Shown piece by piece: positions 62,238 through 64,000 of a DNA stretch of 64,000 bases (position 1 is the first letter of the stretch; the number at the start of each line of letters is the position of its first letter). The position numbers and the translations under genes were made by a program. The stretch lies in NCBI GenBank assembly GCA_035636095.1, contig DASPZU010000087.1:62001-126000 (forward strand), read 5' to 3'. The stretch is from Gp7-AA10 sp035636095 (lineage in GTDB: Bacteria; Acidobacteriota; Thermoanaerobaculia; Gp7-AA8). A model generated the notes under the pieces. That model had not been told where the DNA came from. It saw nothing but the letters and a program-made list of their open reading frames with translations, and made no database searches.

Positions 62238-63818
62238 ATGTTTCACGCCCTGGCGCTGTTTGCTCTCACCATGAACGTGGAACAACGCCTGGCGCGATAC
62301 AAACCGGTGGAAATGCCGTTCACGTTCGAGCCCTTCAACGCCCGCGAACAGCGCGTCATCAAAGAGCTGATCGCGGCATGCCGCGATCTCGAGAACATTT
62401 ACTGGCGACAAAACAGCCCCGAAGACATCCCCATCTACAAAACTGCCACGGGTCCGCTGAAGCGACTCCTGTGGATCAATGGCAGCCGGTACGACCAGGT
62501 CGACGAAAACAAACCCTTCATCGGGACGACGCCGATGCCGCCCGGACGCGCACTCTACGCCCACACCCTCACTCGCGATGCGATCGAGGCGTACGTCAAG
62601 GCGCATCCGGCGGAAAAAAAGCGGATCTACGACGAGCACACCGTTGTCGACGCGAATTTCAATACGACGCCATATCACGTGAAGTATCGCCAATGGCTGG
62701 AGCCGGCGGCGCGACATCTCCGCAACGCCGCCGAGTCGAGCGATGACAAGCCGTTCGCTGAATTTCTCCGCATGCGTGCGAAGGCCCTGCTCGACGATGA
62801 CTACTATCCCAGCGATCTGGCATGGGTGAAGCTGAAGGATCCGAAGTTCGACATCATCTTCGCGCCTTACGAAACGTACCTCGATGACCTGTTAGGCGTA
62901 AAGACTTCGTATGGCGCAGCGGTCCTCATCCGCAATGAAGAGGAGAGCCGCAAGCTCGCCGTTTTCCAGAAATACGTTCCCGATATCCAGGATGCGCTGC
63001 CGCTGGCGGCCGAGGATCGGCCATCGAAGAAGGGCCACCAGACGCCGATGGAGGTGATGGATACGCCGTTTCGCGCCGGCGACTTGCGCCACGGCTATCA
63101 GGCCGTCGCCGACAACCTGCCCAACGATCCGCGCATCCACGAAAGAGTCGGGAGCAAGAAAATTTTCTTCAAGAACTACATGGATGCCCGCGTCGACTAC
63201 ATCATTCTGCCTCTGGCCAAGCGGATGATGCCATCCGATCAGGCCGTGCAGGCAACCGCCGACGGCTATCTGACCATCGTCATGATGCACGAGATTTCCC
63301 ACGGCCTCGGTCCGGCCTTCGCGCGCCAAAATGGTCAACATATTGACATTCGCGAGGCCATCGGACCGGCGTTCTCGGGCCTGGAGGAAGCGAAGGCTGA
63401 TGTCACCGGAATGTTTGGCCTGAAGTGGCTGGTCGATCGCGGCGCGTTTCCGAAGGAGCGGCTGGATGAATGCTACGCGTCCTACGTCGCCGGCATTTTC
63501 CGCACGGTGCGCTTCGGAACTGCCGAGGCTCACGGTCGCGCCGAGATGATGGAATTCAATTTTCTGTCGGAACGCGGCGCGATTGCGCGCGACAGCAGCG
63601 GCCGCTACGTCGTGGATTACGGCAAGATGCCGGAGGCCTTCGCGGCGCTGGCAAAAGAACTGCTGGAGACCGAAGCGACCGGCGATCGCGCGCGCGCCGA
63701 AGCGTGGTTCGCGCGCTACGACAAGATGCCGAGCGACCTGCACGCTGCGCTCGACTCGCAGAAGGACATCCCGGTCGATTTCGATCCGCTGGTGCCGTTT
63801 CGCGAAGGTGTGGAGTAA
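62238..63818 (+). CDS. M49-like (dipeptidyl-peptidase III family) zinc peptidase
   Basis: 526 residues from ATG 62238, preceded by TACAAT (62224-62229) 8 nt upstream. The zinc motif is HEISHGLGPAF (about 351-355), an HExxH form, and the third ligand is in LEEAKADVTGMFG (~388-391), the M49 EExKAD box. In classical DPP III the first motif is HELLGH, so this is a variant branch. The N-terminal MFHALALFALTMN is a weak signal or anchor. It probably cleaves small peptides. Upstream in-frame ATG 62214 lies within the repeat and is rejected. Its stop overlaps the next start. Confidence 0.82.
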   Translation: MFHALALFALTMNVEQRLARYKPVEMPFTFEPFNAREQRVIKELIAACRDLENIYWRQNSPEDIPIYKTATGPLKRLLWINGSRYDQVDENKPFIGTTPMPPGRALYAHTLTRDAIEAYVKAHPAEKKRIYDEHTVVDANFNTTPYHVKYRQWLEPAARHLRNAAESSDDKPFAEFLRMRAKALLDDDYYPSDLAWVKLKDPKFDIIFAPYETYLDDLLGVKTSYGAAVLIRNEEESRKLAVFQKYVPDIQDALPLAAEDRPSKKGHQTPMEVMDTPFRAGDLRHGYQAVADNLPNDPRIHERVGSKKIFFKNYMDARVDYIILPLAKRMMPSDQAVQATADGYLTIVMMHEISHGLGPAFARQNGQHIDIREAIGPAFSGLEEAKADVTGMFGLKWLVDRGAFPKERLDECYASYVAGIFRTVRFGTAEAHGRAEMMEFNFLSERGAIARDSSGRYVVDYGKMPEAFAALAKELLETEATGDRARAEAWFARYDKMPSDLHAALDSQKDIPVDFDPLVPFREGVE

Positions 63819-64000
63819 TGATGAGCGTCCCGTCCGCTACGCGCGTCCTGATCGTCGACGACGACGCGACGATCCGCGAGCTCCTCGGCTCCGTGTTGCG
63901 CCGCCGCGATTTGATCGTCGACGAGGCCACCGACGGGGCCGAAGCGCTCGTTCTGCTCAGGGAAAACAGCTACTCAGTGGTGCTGCTCGATCTTTTGATG
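63818..64000 (+). CDS. response regulator receiver, 3' end outside window
   Basis: Starts at ATG 63818, which overlaps the peptidase stop (TAATG). 61 codons are visible: RVLIVDDDATIRELLGSVLR and SYSVVLLDLLM, the acidic pocket and phosphoacceptor of a CheY-like receiver. Whether an output domain follows is unknown. It closely resembles the single-domain receivers at 14278 and 21771. Confidence 0.87.
   Translation, partial: MMSVPSATRVLIVDDDATIRELLGSVLRRRDLIVDEATDGAEALVLLRENSYSVVLLDLLM

Overview
Organism. High-GC (about 60%) chromosomal DNA of a free-living bacterium. Inferred affiliation: Acidobacteriota or a close relative. The reasons are two Ser/Thr kinases fused to TolB/FlgO-like and TPR modules, several S9 and DUF885/M49 peptidases, secreted glycoside hydrolases, single-domain response regulators and abundant short palindromic intergenic repeats. 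No marker gene in the window proves this. I see no phage, IS element, CRISPR array or rRNA. No stretch over 300 bases is empty: the longest non-coding stretch, 16476-17085, holds two tRNAs and a duplicated spacer.

Layout. 1-3.3 kb: purine permease plus adenine deaminase, then methionine-salvage genes mtnB-mtnD. 3.3-13.3 kb: secreted proteins, two large glycoside hydrolases and a compact redox/thiol locus at 7.3-8.7 kb (MerR/SoxR-like regulator, secreted Cys-Cys protein, peroxiredoxin whose peroxidatic Cys codon is UGA). 13.3-17.0 kb: MEST-like hydrolase, two receiver proteins, a gene remnant with a CTERM-like tail, a beta-barrel protein, tRNA-Glu and tRNA-Lys. A 14-bp copy of the tRNA-Glu 3' end lies 2.4 kb from the tRNA and may mark a small island. 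17-30.6 kb: Gdt1-type half transporter, YVTN/phosphoesterase, cytochrome c, receiver, ZIP transporter, two S9 peptidases, membrane glycosyltransferase and metallophosphoesterase. 30.6-37 kb: two kinase-TPR proteins bracketing a secreted Cache protein. 37-43.3 kb: typA, a PIN toxin-antitoxin pair, an ABC transporter operon and an SGNH hydrolase. 43.3-50.1 kb: peptidase, membrane proteins, DinB-fold protein, glucokinase, ychF and a frameshifted membrane gene. 50.2-55.6 kb: a glycosyltransferase/radical-SAM cluster. 55.6-64 kb: dehydrogenase, dinB polymerase, D-amino-acid aldolase/dehydratase-like enzyme, a GGDEF-EAL protein, an M49 peptidase and a receiver running off the right edge.

How it works together. 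Many non-operonic genes have a TANNNT hexamer 5-10 nt before the start codon and no Shine-Dalgarno sequence, which implies widespread leaderless mRNAs. Others (4296, 11425, 13007, 28612, 33001, 37066, 43367) have strong AGGAG-type sites, so both modes coexist. Divergent genes are packed extremely tightly: -10 boxes overlap, start codons sit 3 bp apart, and in one case the 5' coding ends overlap. Operons are coupled by ATGA/GTGA overlaps.

Most notable signal. The gene at 8216-8728 (minus strand) reads as a complete secreted AhpC/TSA peroxiredoxin if the single in-frame UGA, exactly at the peroxidatic cysteine, is decoded as selenocysteine. A hairpin with a G in its apical loop lies 16 nt downstream of the UGA, as expected for a bacterial SECIS element.
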